Assembly: GCA_045110335.1 (NCBI GenBank)
Contig: JBGCGB010000001.1
Span: forward strand, 157,803 to 221,802
Direction of reading: 5' to 3'
Source of the DNA: CALBPI01 sp045110335
Lineage (GTDB): Bacteria > Pseudomonadota > Gammaproteobacteria > Steroidobacterales > Woeseiaceae
Length of the DNA: 64,000 bases
The position numbers were made by a program, and so were the translations under genes. Below, piece by piece: positions 34,281 to 43,405 of this stretch. Within the stretch, counting starts at the first letter, position 1. Each line of letters opens with the position of its first letter. Under the pieces are notes generated by a model. The model was not told where the DNA came from, did not search any database, and saw only the letters and a list, made by a program, of their open reading frames with translations.

Positions 34281-35438
34281 CTAGTGTGGCTGCTCAAGGT
34301 TGGCTTTGCTTAGGCTGAGCAAGACGGTGATCAAGAGCAGTATCGTCGTTGCGCTAACGATGAATACAACCAGTGGGTAAGGGGTGTCTAAACCCCAAAT
34401 CGCGACAAGTTGCACGGCTAGTCCCGCGAACAGTTGCTGCGAGCAACCAATAATGCCGGAGGCGGTGCCTGCGAATCGTCGAGTTTGCAGCACTGCCGCA
34501 CTTTGCATGCTGGGCGATGCTAATCCGTTAGACGCCGCCAAGAACGTCATGGGAAGAAATAGATGCCACGGTCCAAGCGGTTCGGACTGGGTCACGAGAA
34601 AGAGTGCGATCGCTGCAAGCCATGCGCCGAGCGTGCCAATCTGAACCATTCTGAGCATGCCGGCGCGCGACGCGACGCGCGAAGATGTCAAAGTGCCGAA
34701 TAGATAGCCACCGGCGAGAATCATAAAAAACTGGCCGTAAGCAGTCGGTGGGAGGCCGAGCAAGTTTTCCATCACATAAGGGATGATGGCGATAAACGCA
34801 TAGAAGACAGATAGCGACAATGCGCTTTGCAATGCAAGCGCGAGGAACACCGGCTTGCGGAATACACTGGCAGCGCCGGCGACAAACGACTCCCGCGGTC
34901 CGACCCGCTTGAGAGTCTCGGGCAATTTGGCCCATGCCAATGTCGTTACGACGGCGATGTAGAGGGCGGTGATCGCAAAGATCATTCGCCAACCAAACCA
35001 CTCGGTGACATAGCCGCCGGCGAGCGGTGCGATCATGGGTACCATCACAATCACGGCAACAACCGATGACAGGCGAGCTGCCATGCCGTCGTAACCATAC
35101 CGGTCACTCAGGACCGCCCGCGAAACAACCATGCCGCCAGCGCTGCCCATTGCCTGCAGCACTCTTGCACCAATTAAGGCAGACATACTGTCGGCAAAAG
35201 CACAGGCGACACTGCCGGCGAGGCAAATGCTCAAGCTAAGTAAGGCGGTACGTCGTCGTCCAAAGGCGTCCGCAATAGGGCCATAAATCAACTGGGCAGG
35301 CCCGACTGTGAATACAAAAGCGCTGAACGTGAGTTGCGCTGCGCTTGCACTGGCACCGAACTCGCCGGCAAGACTGGGTAGTGCCGGCAAGTACATCTGC
35401 ATCACTAACGGTGACACCGCCGTTATGGCGGCAAGCAA
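34281..35438 (-). CDS. Bcr/CflA-type MFS drug exporter
   Basis: A 12-helix major facilitator of the Bcr/CflA subfamily, expelling drugs or metabolites in exchange for protons. The first helix holds QMYLPALPSLAGEF, followed by GPIADAFGRRRTALL (motif A) and GARVLQAMGSAGGMVVSRAV, all diagnostic. The listed start is a TTG codon. The frame stays open 84-90 bp further upstream with no ATG or GTG, and the residues there (ISDRSLTLL) look like a genuine N-terminus, so translation may begin at another non-ATG codon. It follows folE by about 92 bp on the same strand. Confidence 0.87.
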   Translation of the reverse strand: MLAAITAVSPLVMQMYLPALPSLAGEFGASASAAQLTFSAFVFTVGPAQLIYGPIADAFGRRRTALLSLSICLAGSVACAFADSMSALIGARVLQAMGSAGGMVVSRAVLSDRYGYDGMAARLSSVVAVIVMVPMIAPLAGGYVTEWFGWRMIFAITALYIAVVTTLAWAKLPETLKRVGPRESFVAGAASVFRKPVFLALALQSALSLSVFYAFIAIIPYVMENLLGLPPTAYGQFFMILAGGYLFGTLTSSRVASRAGMLRMVQIGTLGAWLAAIALFLVTQSEPLGPWHLFLPMTFLAASNGLASPSMQSAAVLQTRRFAGTASGIIGCSQQLFAGLAVQLVAIWGLDTPYPLVVFIVSATTILLLITVLLSLSKANLEQPH

Positions 35439-35530
35439 TAGCGTTAGACTTCGGTCGCTGATTCCCTCGGCTCGCGCCGGTGCGGTATTCAGCGAGACTG
35501 ATCTCTACGTGCCGGAAGGCTCATTGCCGA

Positions 35531-36148
35531 TCAGGTGCCGCGGCCGAGGACTTGAAGAAACTCGCTGCGTGTTCGCGCATCGCTGCGGAACGTGCCATGC
35601 ATCTGACTGGTGACCATGGATACGTTGGTCTTGTGAATGCCGCGTGTCGTCATACACTGGTGCTTAGCTTCAATAATGACGCCAACACCCAAGGGTTTCA
35701 GGACGTCGGAGATGCAATGGGCGATCTGTGCCGTCAATTTTTCCTGGACCTGGAACCGACGAGCAAAAGCCTCAACAACGCGAGCGAGCTTGCTGATGCC
35801 AACGACTTTGTTATCGGGTAGATAGCCAACGTGAGCCTTACCAATGATCGGTGCCATATGATGTTCGCAATGCGATTCAAAATTGATATCTCGCAACACG
35901 ATCATTTCGTCATAGCCCTCGACTTCTTCAAAGGTGCGACGCAGGAATTCGAGCGGGTTGTCTTTGTATCCGGAGAACCAGTCTTCGTAAGCGCGCGCGA
36001 CGCGCGCTGGCGTATCGAGCAGACCTTCTCGCCTAATATCCTCGCCTGCCCATAGCAGCATCGTACGAACGGCATCTTCTGCCTGGCCGCGCGATGGCTT
36101 GCGTTGTTTTCTGGTCTTGGCTTTTGCTTTGGCTTTTTTTGCGGCCAC
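35531..36148 (-). CDS. folE: GTP cyclohydrolase I, type 1
   Basis: Converts GTP to 7,8-dihydroneopterin triphosphate for folate or queuosine-type pathways. Zinc and active-site residues are visible: C94 in ESHCEHHMAPI, with His residues next to it, and C165 in EAKHQCMTTRG, plus VGISKLARVVEAFARRFQVQE and the RSEFLQ end. The N-terminus has a Lys/Ala-rich tail of about 20 residues outside the core. At 205 residues it fits the family. It is transcribed leftward, upstream of the Bcr/CflA gene. Confidence 0.97.
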   Translation of the reverse strand: MAAKKAKAKAKTRKQRKPSRGQAEDAVRTMLLWAGEDIRREGLLDTPARVARAYEDWFSGYKDNPLEFLRRTFEEVEGYDEMIVLRDINFESHCEHHMAPIIGKAHVGYLPDNKVVGISKLARVVEAFARRFQVQEKLTAQIAHCISDVLKPLGVGVIIEAKHQCMTTRGIHKTNVSMVTSQMHGTFRSDARTRSEFLQVLGRGT

Positions 36149-36236
36149 GATATCTTCCTGATCAGTGCATCTAAAGGTTGAGTTTACCCGAACCTAAACC
36201 ATGTTGCGCTACACTCTAGCTATGAAAGGTTTGTCT

Positions 36237-36791
36237 ATGTTTTTTCTACGCGTACTCGCCGGGTTGTGTTTGTTGTCAGCGATTGGTTGCGCGAGCAATC
36301 CGCAAGCAGAGCTGCCGCCGATTACTACTGTCGCTTCCGTCGATCTCGAACGCTTCTCCGGGCGATGGTATGTCATTGCCAATATTCCTACGTTTCTTGA
36401 AAAGAAGGCATGGAACGCGACGGAAGATTACGCATTGATAGACGCGACGACGATCGATACAACGTTTGCTTACAACAAAGGTGCGTTTGATGGACCGCGT
36501 AAGACCTGGACCCCAGTCGCTACGGTTCGCGCCGGGACTGGCAACGCCGTTTGGGATATGCAGTTTGTTTGGCCATTCAAAGCGGAGTATCGGGTTATCT
36601 GGTTGGACGCTGATTACAGCGTCACTATGATTGGTCGCAGCAAGCGCGACTATGTTTGGATCATGGCGCGACAACCTGAAATTGACGCCGCCTTGCGCGA
36701 GAGGCTCGAGGCGTTTCTCGTTGCCGAAGGGTATTCGCTGGCCAAGCTGCGCAACGTTCCGCAGGATGGCGAACCCCGACCGATAAAATAA
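36237..36791 (+). CDS. blc: Bacterial lipocalin (Blc-like) lipoprotein
   Basis: A 184-residue lipoprotein. The start is set at the third in-frame ATG because AAAGG lies 7 bp upstream and it directly opens a lipoprotein signal (FFLRVLAGLCLLSAIGC). The lipocalin GxW motif is in LERFSGRWYVIANIP, and YRVIWLDADYSVTMIGRSKR plus YVWIMARQPEI are the conserved Blc strands. Such proteins bind lysophospholipids or other lipids at the outer membrane, mainly under stress. It converges with msrA. Confidence 0.9.
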   Translation: MFFLRVLAGLCLLSAIGCASNPQAELPPITTVASVDLERFSGRWYVIANIPTFLEKKAWNATEDYALIDATTIDTTFAYNKGAFDGPRKTWTPVATVRAGTGNAVWDMQFVWPFKAEYRVIWLDADYSVTMIGRSKRDYVWIMARQPEIDAALRERLEAFLVAEGYSLAKLRNVPQDGEPRPIK

Positions 36792-36805
36792 ACCTGCGCG
36801 AAACG

Positions 36806-37456
36806 CTACGGAGTCGCAGCACCAATCGGGCAGCTAACACCGGTGCCACCGATACCGCAGTAGCCGTTCGGGTTCTTTGCCAAATATTGTTGGTGATAGT
36901 CTTCGGCGTAATAGTAAGTTTGCGCTGACTTGATCTCAGTGGTGATTGTCCCGCGCCCGGCTTCTGACAAGCTTGCCTGATACCTACGCTTTGACGCATC
37001 AGCTTGCGCCTGTTGTTCATCAGATTCCACGTAGATCGCCGACCGGTATTGTGAGCCACGGTCGTTGCCTTGTCGCATGCCTTGCGTTGGGTCGTGCGCT
37101 TCCCAGAATTGACGCAGTAACATCTCGTAGCTGATCTCTTCCGGATCGAAAACAACCAGTACGGCTTCTGTGTGGCCTGTTCGTCCACTGCAAACTTCCT
37201 CATAGGTCGGGTTGGGCGTATGGCCGCCGGCATAGCCAACCGATGTCGAATAAACGCCGGGAAGTTGCCAAAAAATCCGTTCTGCGCCCCAGAAGCATCC
37301 AAGACCAAACACCGCTTGTTGCAGGTGTGATGCCCAGGGGCCCTTTAACGGGTTGCCATTGACGTAATGGTTGTCGGGCACCGCCAACGGCGAGCTACGC
37401 CCCGGCAATGCGTCCTCTGCGGTGGGGATTTCTGTTTTCTTGCTACTAAATAACAT
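36806..37456 (-). CDS. msrA: Peptide methionine sulfoxide reductase A
   Basis: Reduces the S-form of methionine sulfoxide in proteins. The catalytic C54 is in FGLGCFWGAERIFW, followed by VGYAGGHTPNPTYEEVCSGR and HTEAVLVVFDP. A resolving-type Cys is near the end (GYCGIGGTGVSCP). The N-terminus has about 48 residues before the core, and LPDNHYVNGNPL is seen in proteobacterial MsrA. No signal peptide, so it is cytoplasmic, complementing periplasmic MsrPQ elsewhere in the window. Confidence 0.96.
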   Translation of the reverse strand: MLFSSKKTEIPTAEDALPGRSSPLAVPDNHYVNGNPLKGPWASHLQQAVFGLGCFWGAERIFWQLPGVYSTSVGYAGGHTPNPTYEEVCSGRTGHTEAVLVVFDPEEISYEMLLRQFWEAHDPTQGMRQGNDRGSQYRSAIYVESDEQQAQADASKRRYQASLSEAGRGTITTEIKSAQTYYYAEDYHQQYLAKNPNGYCGIGGTGVSCPIGAATP

Positions 37457-37542
37457 GGCGGTTCCGATGATTCGGTTTCTGTTTAATCAGTATGCGGTGT
37501 ATCTTTCCAGATTCAATAGCCGCACTACGTTGTTTTGAACCC

Positions 37543-38496
37543 ATGACCCAATCCTCCCAGTCCCAAAGCCCGGCGGCCATCTCGCGCCCGCAGTTCCTGC
37601 ACTGGTGCGCGCTTTCCGCGCTGGTCGTTCTTTGGGGGTCGCGATTCTATGCGGTGGAGATTGCGCTCATTGCCTTTACACCACTGACTATTGTTTTCTT
37701 TCAAATTGTTATTGCGTCCGCGGTGCTCTATTTGGTGTTACGGATCCGGGGCGCGCGTTTGCCCCGCGACTTACGCAGTTGGTTGTTCTTCAATGCGATG
37801 GCGTTGATTGGCAATGTGCTGCCGTTTTTCCTCGAGTCCTGGGGCCAGATCGCGCTCGATTCCAGTTTGGTCGGCATTCTTTTATCGGTTTCGCCGTTGT
37901 CCGTGCTGTTGTTGGCGCACTGGTTGTTGCCTGATGAGCGTGCTACCGGATTGCGGGCGATGGGGTTCTTGTTCGGCCTGGTTGGTGTCGTATTACTGAC
38001 GGGGCCGGATGCATTACGCGCTGTCGGTGGCAACGTAACGAGCATTATCTCGCAGTTAGCGATCTTGTTGGCAGCTGTTTGCTACGGGCTGGCCGCCGTC
38101 ATCACAAGGCTAGCGCCGCAACACCCTCCATTGGTTGTCGCGTCGGCTGTAATGGTTGCCGCTGCAATGCAAATGGTGCCGATCTGGCTTTGGCAATCAG
38201 GTATGCCTGATTGGTCAACCGTTGGCCTTTCATCGGTATTAGCGATCATTGGCATTGGTATATTTTGTACGGCGCTTGCGGCGGTGGTCTTCTTTTTTCT
38301 GGTTGCGCATACGGGTGCAACCTTCCAATCGCTCGTTAACTACTTGTTGCCGGTCTGGGCGCTCGGCATCGGCACAAGCTTGCTCGATGAGCCTGTCCCG
38401 GAAAACGGGTTGCTAGCGCTTGCGTTCATTATGGTCTCACTGTGGTTAACACAGCCAAGGCCGGCTGCGCCGGAAACGCAATCGCCAACAACCTGA
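37543..38496 (+). CDS. EamA/DMT family transporter
   Basis: A 317-residue polytopic protein with about ten hydrophobic helices in two homologous halves (VVLWGSRFYAVEIALIAFTP in the first EamA repeat; LAAVCYGLAAVITRLAP opens the second; NYLLPVWALGIGTSLLDEP is a typical late loop). It is a probable metabolite exporter of the inner membrane, substrate unknown. The start is placed after a Cys-rich in-frame extension of 17 codons that does not resemble the family. An ATG 51 bp upstream remains possible. It converges with the TPR/TonB-C gene, 5 bp between stops. Confidence 0.87.
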   Translation: MTQSSQSQSPAAISRPQFLHWCALSALVVLWGSRFYAVEIALIAFTPLTIVFFQIVIASAVLYLVLRIRGARLPRDLRSWLFFNAMALIGNVLPFFLESWGQIALDSSLVGILLSVSPLSVLLLAHWLLPDERATGLRAMGFLFGLVGVVLLTGPDALRAVGGNVTSIISQLAILLAAVCYGLAAVITRLAPQHPPLVVASAVMVAAAMQMVPIWLWQSGMPDWSTVGLSSVLAIIGIGIFCTALAAVVFFFLVAHTGATFQSLVNYLLPVWALGIGTSLLDEPVPENGLLALAFIMVSLWLTQPRPAAPETQSPTT

Positions 38497-38501
38497 GGGG
38501 G

Positions 38502-40124
38502 TTATTCGGGGTTATCGTCGTCGCTATTCTGCGTGACGAGCCCGACATCATCGCCGTCGTCTGGCGCGGCTCGCGCCGATTCGGCAGCATCGAGTGCGAC
38601 GTCTTCCTGTAAGTCCGGTTCCAACGGGCTTTCCGCTGTTTCCGGTTCATCGCTTGATTCTTCACGACCGTTGCGCATTGCTTCCACTTTAGCGATACGC
38701 TCGCGTTCCTTTGGCGTTAGACGCTCTTCCGAATATCGAAAATCATGTCGAAAAGTTAACCCTTGTGTTTGAACGGCATTGCCGTCACGAAAAGCGGGGC
38801 GATACTTGAAGGAGCGTAAGCCGCTCAACACTTTTCTATCCATCAGTCCGGCCGGTTGGCTATCGATAACATAGAGCGCAATCGGGCGACCAAACGGGCT
38901 TACCGTGAAACCGACCTCGACGAAACCGCGATCATTTTGGAAGACGCCGGATTGCGTGCCGGCACGGCCGCGCAGTCGTTTCCATGTGGCGCGTATCGGC
39001 TCCAATCGTACGGCTTTCGGTTCACTGAAGAGTTGTTTGTGAAGCGATTCGAGCCCCGGTGTCGTCGTGGTGATTTCCCAGGCCTGCTTGTATGGCAGTC
39101 GAGCCAAACGACCCTGACCATCGGAGGTGTGGAAATCGCCTTTCTTGACCAGTGTTTGCGCAAGCAAGGCGGGGTCATCTGTGGCGTGAAGTCGTGCGAT
39201 TCGGACAGCTCGCGAAATAGCTTGTTTGCGAGCATTGTTGATGGCTGCCTGATCAACGTTGTCTTCGTCGTTGAATCCGGTAGGCGGAATGAAAGCAAGT
39301 TCGATAAGCGGCTGGATTAGCCGCTTGTCAGTATCCCCATGGATACGCGAGATGGATTGAATCGCTCTTGTGTAGGCGATTCTGGCGCGATCAGGTGATC
39401 TTACTTCGGTGTACCATCGCGCGCGTCGCACGACCGCATCAATGTATTGGTCAGAATCTTTATCGAATTGGCGCCGTTGCAAGCGAAACATATTCTCTTG
39501 CACTTTGTTGGCATCCCGAAGCTCGCCCAATGCGAAATAGGCACGGCTGAGCGCATCCATATCCTGGATTTGTCCGAGGTTATTCGGCCCGTCGTTGACA
39601 TGCGATACATGAATGGCGCGCTCATACAGCGGCACCGCTTGTTCTGCGTTATCAAGCGCCATACTGGCGTCCGCTAATCCGCGGATAGGATTAATGAGGC
39701 CGGCATCAATAATGCTGTTGTTGGCCTCCTCAAGAATCTTGATAGCGACCACAAAATTCTCTCGTGCCGCGTCAAAGTTGCCGTTGTCGGTTTGGGTGAT
39801 AGCGAGGTTTGTCAGGCTGGATGCTACTTGTTCGCTTTTTTCTCCCCAGATCATGCTGGCCAGGGATACGATTTGTTTGGCTGACTCTAGGGCATCTTCG
39901 GTTTCGCCGCTCGACAGCGAGTTACGAAATTGCTGCTGACGGTCCAACAGTAGGGCACCGTTTGGCGTCGCCGCGGTGTCTGCGTCGATCGCAATTAACT
40001 CAGGCAAAGCGCCTTGTTGATTTTTCGATTGTTGCGCGTATGCGAGACTAGCAGCGACAAGCCCTAGAACAACAATATGCAGTTTTAAAAGTTTTCCGAA
40101 CACAAATATAACCCGATCAGCCAT
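38502..40124 (-). CDS. Exported TPR protein with TonB C-terminal domain
   Basis: A 540-residue protein with a signal peptide (HIVVLGLVAASLAYAQQ, AYA cleavage site). Residues 55-350 are helical repeats of the tetratricopeptide type (DALESAKQIVSLASMIWGEK, QAVPLYERAIHVSH, YIDAVVRRARWYTEVRSPDR). Residues 385-470 form a TonB-C-type domain (GFVEVGFTVSPFGRPIALYV, LSGLRSFKYRPAFRDGN). The tail is very acidic. If the signal is cleaved there is no inner-membrane anchor, so it is unlikely to be a normal energy transducer. It may bind receptors or peptidoglycan in the periplasm. It is divergent from the DUF4139 gene by 184 bp, in which no clear promoter was found. Confidence 0.82.
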   Translation of the reverse strand: MADRVIFVFGKLLKLHIVVLGLVAASLAYAQQSKNQQGALPELIAIDADTAATPNGALLLDRQQQFRNSLSSGETEDALESAKQIVSLASMIWGEKSEQVASSLTNLAITQTDNGNFDAARENFVVAIKILEEANNSIIDAGLINPIRGLADASMALDNAEQAVPLYERAIHVSHVNDGPNNLGQIQDMDALSRAYFALGELRDANKVQENMFRLQRRQFDKDSDQYIDAVVRRARWYTEVRSPDRARIAYTRAIQSISRIHGDTDKRLIQPLIELAFIPPTGFNDEDNVDQAAINNARKQAISRAVRIARLHATDDPALLAQTLVKKGDFHTSDGQGRLARLPYKQAWEITTTTPGLESLHKQLFSEPKAVRLEPIRATWKRLRGRAGTQSGVFQNDRGFVEVGFTVSPFGRPIALYVIDSQPAGLMDRKVLSGLRSFKYRPAFRDGNAVQTQGLTFRHDFRYSEERLTPKERERIAKVEAMRNGREESSDEPETAESPLEPDLQEDVALDAAESARAAPDDGDDVGLVTQNSDDDNPE

Positions 40125-40308
40125 CCCTTAGTAATACACCCCGAAGCCTGCGATTTCCAGCGAACATGATCGCCGGATGGCGCCTCCGCGCGATTGGCAG
40201 CACGTGACAATTTGATAACAGCGCCGTAGTCTCTGACCGCAGTAGAATCGAAAAGTTTGCTGTTTAGGCGGTCTTTGCTGCCGTTACAGCGACAACCGGA
40301 GAAAACTG

Positions 40309-41820
40309 ATGGCCTCGAAAACGAATAATGCCTGGCTTGCACCCGCCGTCGTACTCTTGTCGAGTACCGCGGCCGCTGATACAGCGGTAACGATTTACAG
40401 CAAGGCGCAGCCGGGCGCGGTAGACCCATCGCTGTACAGACCGGTCAACGGCAACCAGCGCGGTCAGACGGTGCCTGGTTATGCGATCGTCCGTCAGGAT
40501 CAGCGTATTGAACTAACGGCGGGACGTAGCGAAATCCGATTGACGGACGTGGCTGCGCTGATTGATCCCACCACGGTGAGATTCGAGTCGCTCACGGATC
40601 CTGACGGGACACGTGTGCTAGAGCAGGACTTCCGGTTTGACTTGATCGGCACGCAGAAATTGCTCGACCGCTACATCGATACCAGAATCAGCGTGCAGCA
40701 AGTTGTCGGTGATCGTCTTGTCACGGTTAACGGCACGTTGTTGAGTACACAAGGCGGGTTGGTGATGCAAACTGAGGATGGCCGCATTGAAGTGCTCACC
40801 AGTTGGCAGAACTTGTCTTTGGCAGAGTTGCCGGGTGGTTTGATGACCCGCCCGACCTTAATCTGGGATCTGACGACACGACGGGAAGGCGAGCACAAGA
40901 CGCGTGTCAGTTACGAAACCCAGGGCGCGACCTGGTGGGCCGATTACAACTTGCTTTGGCAGCCCGGTCGTGACGACAACAAAGGCACGCTGAGCGTTGC
41001 TGCATGGGTCAGTATCCTTAATCAAACCGGTGCCAGTTTTGATGACGCTAAATTGAAGTTGATTGCCGGTGATGTGCAGCGCGCAACGGCTGCTAGCAAT
41101 ATGAACCCGCGCCGCAACATGGTGATGCAACGTGCCATGGTTGCCGAAGACGCCGGATTTAGCGAGCAGGCGTTGTTTGAGTTTCACCTCTACACGCTCG
41201 AACGAAATACCAGTATTCCGCAAAACTCGACAAAACAGATTGAGTTGTTTCCACAAGCGAGTGGCGTGCCAGCGCGCAAGCATCTTGTTTTTAACGGACT
41301 GCCGGGATACGGCGGTCAGTTTTATGGCAACAATGACCGTAATTTCGGCGCCCAGTCCAATGCCAAAGTGGATGTCTATCTGGAGTTCGAAAATCGGGAG
41401 AAAAATGGCTTGGGAATCCCGTTGCCCGCAGGTCGTTTGAGAGTGTCTCAAGCGGATCAACGTGACGGTAGCCTCGAGTTTATTGGTGAGGATGTGATCG
41501 CGCATACGCCGAAAAATGAATCGTTACGAATTCGGCTCGGCAGTGCGTTCGATGTGCTGGGCGAGCGGAAACAAACGAACTACAAGGTGGATAACGCAAG
41601 ACGTGTCGTTGAGGAATCGTTTGAGATCACACTGACGAATCGCAAGGACCAGTCACAGACAGTCACGATTGCCGAGCCTCTGTACCGTTGGGCTAACTGG
41701 GAGATCGTAGATCGCAGTGACGATTTTGAGAAAATCGACGCCAATCTGGTTCACTTTGAGGTCTCGGTGCCTGCGGATAGCAAACGAACGGTGAGTTACC
41801 GAGTTCGCTACACCTGGTAA
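40309..41820 (+). CDS. Exported DUF4139 domain protein
   Basis: A 503-residue protein with an N-terminal signal-like segment (AWLAPAVVLLSSTAAADTAV). It matches the DUF4139 family in YETQGATWWADYNLLW and LSVAAWVSILNQTGASFDDA, then LKLIAGDVQ, and in the later EFENREKNGLGIPLPAGR and FDVLGERKQTNYK. The family consists of beta-rich periplasmic or secreted proteins of unknown role. Here it stands alone. Its stop abuts the stop of the convergent DUF3429 gene with no bases between. Confidence 0.86.
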   Translation: MASKTNNAWLAPAVVLLSSTAAADTAVTIYSKAQPGAVDPSLYRPVNGNQRGQTVPGYAIVRQDQRIELTAGRSEIRLTDVAALIDPTTVRFESLTDPDGTRVLEQDFRFDLIGTQKLLDRYIDTRISVQQVVGDRLVTVNGTLLSTQGGLVMQTEDGRIEVLTSWQNLSLAELPGGLMTRPTLIWDLTTRREGEHKTRVSYETQGATWWADYNLLWQPGRDDNKGTLSVAAWVSILNQTGASFDDAKLKLIAGDVQRATAASNMNPRRNMVMQRAMVAEDAGFSEQALFEFHLYTLERNTSIPQNSTKQIELFPQASGVPARKHLVFNGLPGYGGQFYGNNDRNFGAQSNAKVDVYLEFENREKNGLGIPLPAGRLRVSQADQRDGSLEFIGEDVIAHTPKNESLRIRLGSAFDVLGERKQTNYKVDNARRVVEESFEITLTNRKDQSQTVTIAEPLYRWANWEIVDRSDDFEKIDANLVHFEVSVPADSKRTVSYRVRYTW

Positions 41821-42489
41821 TTAATTGGCGAGCAGGCCAGAAACCAACATCGTTGTGCAAACGATGCCTGTGAGCAGTCGTCGTAACTGACGAAACCAGA
41901 CCGGATAGTCTGACCAACTGACAAAGCGCTCTGTCGCGTACCATGCGGCGAACGTAGCGGCGAACAGCAAGGCTTTTGCAGCAAATGTGCTGGGCATGAT
42001 GAGAATGGTCCATGCAAGCAGTGATGGGATGACGCTGATGAGATATCGCGTCGTCGCCCTGTCCGCGCCGCTGATGGCAAGCCCCCATTGCAGGGCACCT
42101 AGAAAGCTAAGAATGGTCGCGGCATAGGCCAACAACGCAAGCGTGATGGGGATGCCGGCTAGGATCGGCTGCCAATGCATGGCAATCGCCAAAGCGACGA
42201 ACGGAATGAGGCCGCCGAGGCCCAACCATTGCGCCATTCTCGATGCACTATTGTCTTTTGTCGTGGCGAGATAATGCTGCAATTCCTGATGACCGCCGAT
42301 CAAACTGTCACCTTCAACGACCAGGGGTAACATCGCCCAATCGTATTGTTTCTTAAGGTCTTTAAATGCTTGGCGTTGTGCTTCGGAGCTCATCGACATT
42401 TCTTTAAGTTGCCAGGAACGCCCGGACGCCTCCAGCGTCCGTGTAATGTCTCGGGCATCGGTGATCCGACTGACGTACAGCGTCAACAT
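41821..42489 (-). CDS. Glutaredoxin-like / DUF3429 membrane fusion protein
   Basis: A 222-residue two-part protein. Residues 1-75 look like a glutaredoxin or GST-N thioredoxin fold (LTLYVSRITDARDITRTLEA, then AMLPLVVEGDSLIGGHQELQ, the cis-Pro and GG-x-xEL segments) but lack the CxxC motif. Residues 85-220 are the DUF3429 membrane domain with about five helices (LALLAYAATILSFLGALQWG is the family signature). Function unknown. The dead thioredoxin domain may bind glutathione or mediate contacts. Lies 9 bp after the MscS gene on the same strand. Confidence 0.8.
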   Translation of the reverse strand: MLTLYVSRITDARDITRTLEASGRSWQLKEMSMSSEAQRQAFKDLKKQYDWAMLPLVVEGDSLIGGHQELQHYLATTKDNSASRMAQWLGLGGLIPFVALAIAMHWQPILAGIPITLALLAYAATILSFLGALQWGLAISGADRATTRYLISVIPSLLAWTILIMPSTFAAKALLFAATFAAWYATERFVSWSDYPVWFRQLRRLLTGIVCTTMLVSGLLAN

Positions 42490-42498
42490 GGTCTTAGC

Positions 42499-43335
42499 CT
42501 AATCCTTCGCGACCTGATGAACATGCACGTCACGCTGCGGATACGGAATACTGATCCCGGCTTCATCGAGTTTAATCTTGATGCCTTCCGTGATCGCAAA
42601 ACGCACGGGCCAGTAGTCTTTGCTGGCAACCCAGGGTCGCACGACAAAATTCACGCTGGAATCGCCTAACTCACTGACAGCGATTGTTGGAGCGGGCTCG
42701 GCCAAGATACGCGAATCGGCATCGATAACGCCCTTAAGCACGGCATGCGCGGCTTTGAGGTCATCGTCGTAACCGACGCCAATCACGAGATCAATACGGC
42801 GCGTGTCGAATGCCGAGAAGTTTGTGATCGCGCCATTGGTGATATTTGAGTTCGGCACCACGATGCGGCGATTGTCGGGTGTGATCAGTATCGTATTGAA
42901 AATGGTCACGGCATCGACCGTGCCGCTGACACCGCCCGCCTCAATGAAATCATCCGTTCGATAAGGCTTGAAGAAGATGACCAGCACACCAGCGGCGAAG
43001 TTGGCGAGGGAACCTTGCAGTGCCAAACCGACCGCGAGGCCGGCGGCCCCGAGTATCGCGACGAGCGATGTCATTTCGATGCCTAGTTGATCCAATGCGG
43101 CAATAATGACAACGAGCGTCAGTAGCACGCTGATGATGTTGAGTACGAAGTTCTCAAGCGTTTCATCAAGGTCAACGCGCTGCATGACCTTGCGTAGGCC
43201 AGACAATACGATGCGCACGACAACTCGGCCAACAAGAAAGATGGCGATGGCGCTGGCGATACGGATCGCAAAATCTACGCCCGTCGTTTGCAGCACCTCC
43301 AGGATTTTGGCGGTATCAAGAGAAAAATTATCCAT
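42499..43335 (-). CDS. mscS: Small-conductance mechanosensitive channel
   Basis: A 278-residue MscS-type channel that opens on membrane tension to release solutes on osmotic downshock. Three hydrophobic helices precede the pore-lining helix with its Gly/Ala pattern (ILGAAGLAVGLALQGSLANF), then the beta domain (DDFIEAGGVSGTVDAVTIFN, VVPNSNITNGAITNFS) and the alpha/beta C-terminal domain ending ISIPYPQRDVHV. Length and motifs match E. coli MscS (286). First of a leftward pair with the DUF3429 gene. Confidence 0.95.
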   Translation of the reverse strand: MDNFSLDTAKILEVLQTTGVDFAIRIASAIAIFLVGRVVVRIVLSGLRKVMQRVDLDETLENFVLNIISVLLTLVVIIAALDQLGIEMTSLVAILGAAGLAVGLALQGSLANFAAGVLVIFFKPYRTDDFIEAGGVSGTVDAVTIFNTILITPDNRRIVVPNSNITNGAITNFSAFDTRRIDLVIGVGYDDDLKAAHAVLKGVIDADSRILAEPAPTIAVSELGDSSVNFVVRPWVASKDYWPVRFAITEGIKIKLDEAGISIPYPQRDVHVHQVAKD

Positions 43336-43405
43336 GCGGTATTCCTGATTTTTTAATCGGTGAAATTAATATTGGTCGCAAAGTGTACGGGTTTGTTGCC
43401 CGCAT

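Noticed and set aside
40201..40248. TTGATA and TAGAAT upstream of the DUF4139 gene as a promoter
   Set aside because: The spacing is 25 bp, too long for a standard sigma-70 promoter.
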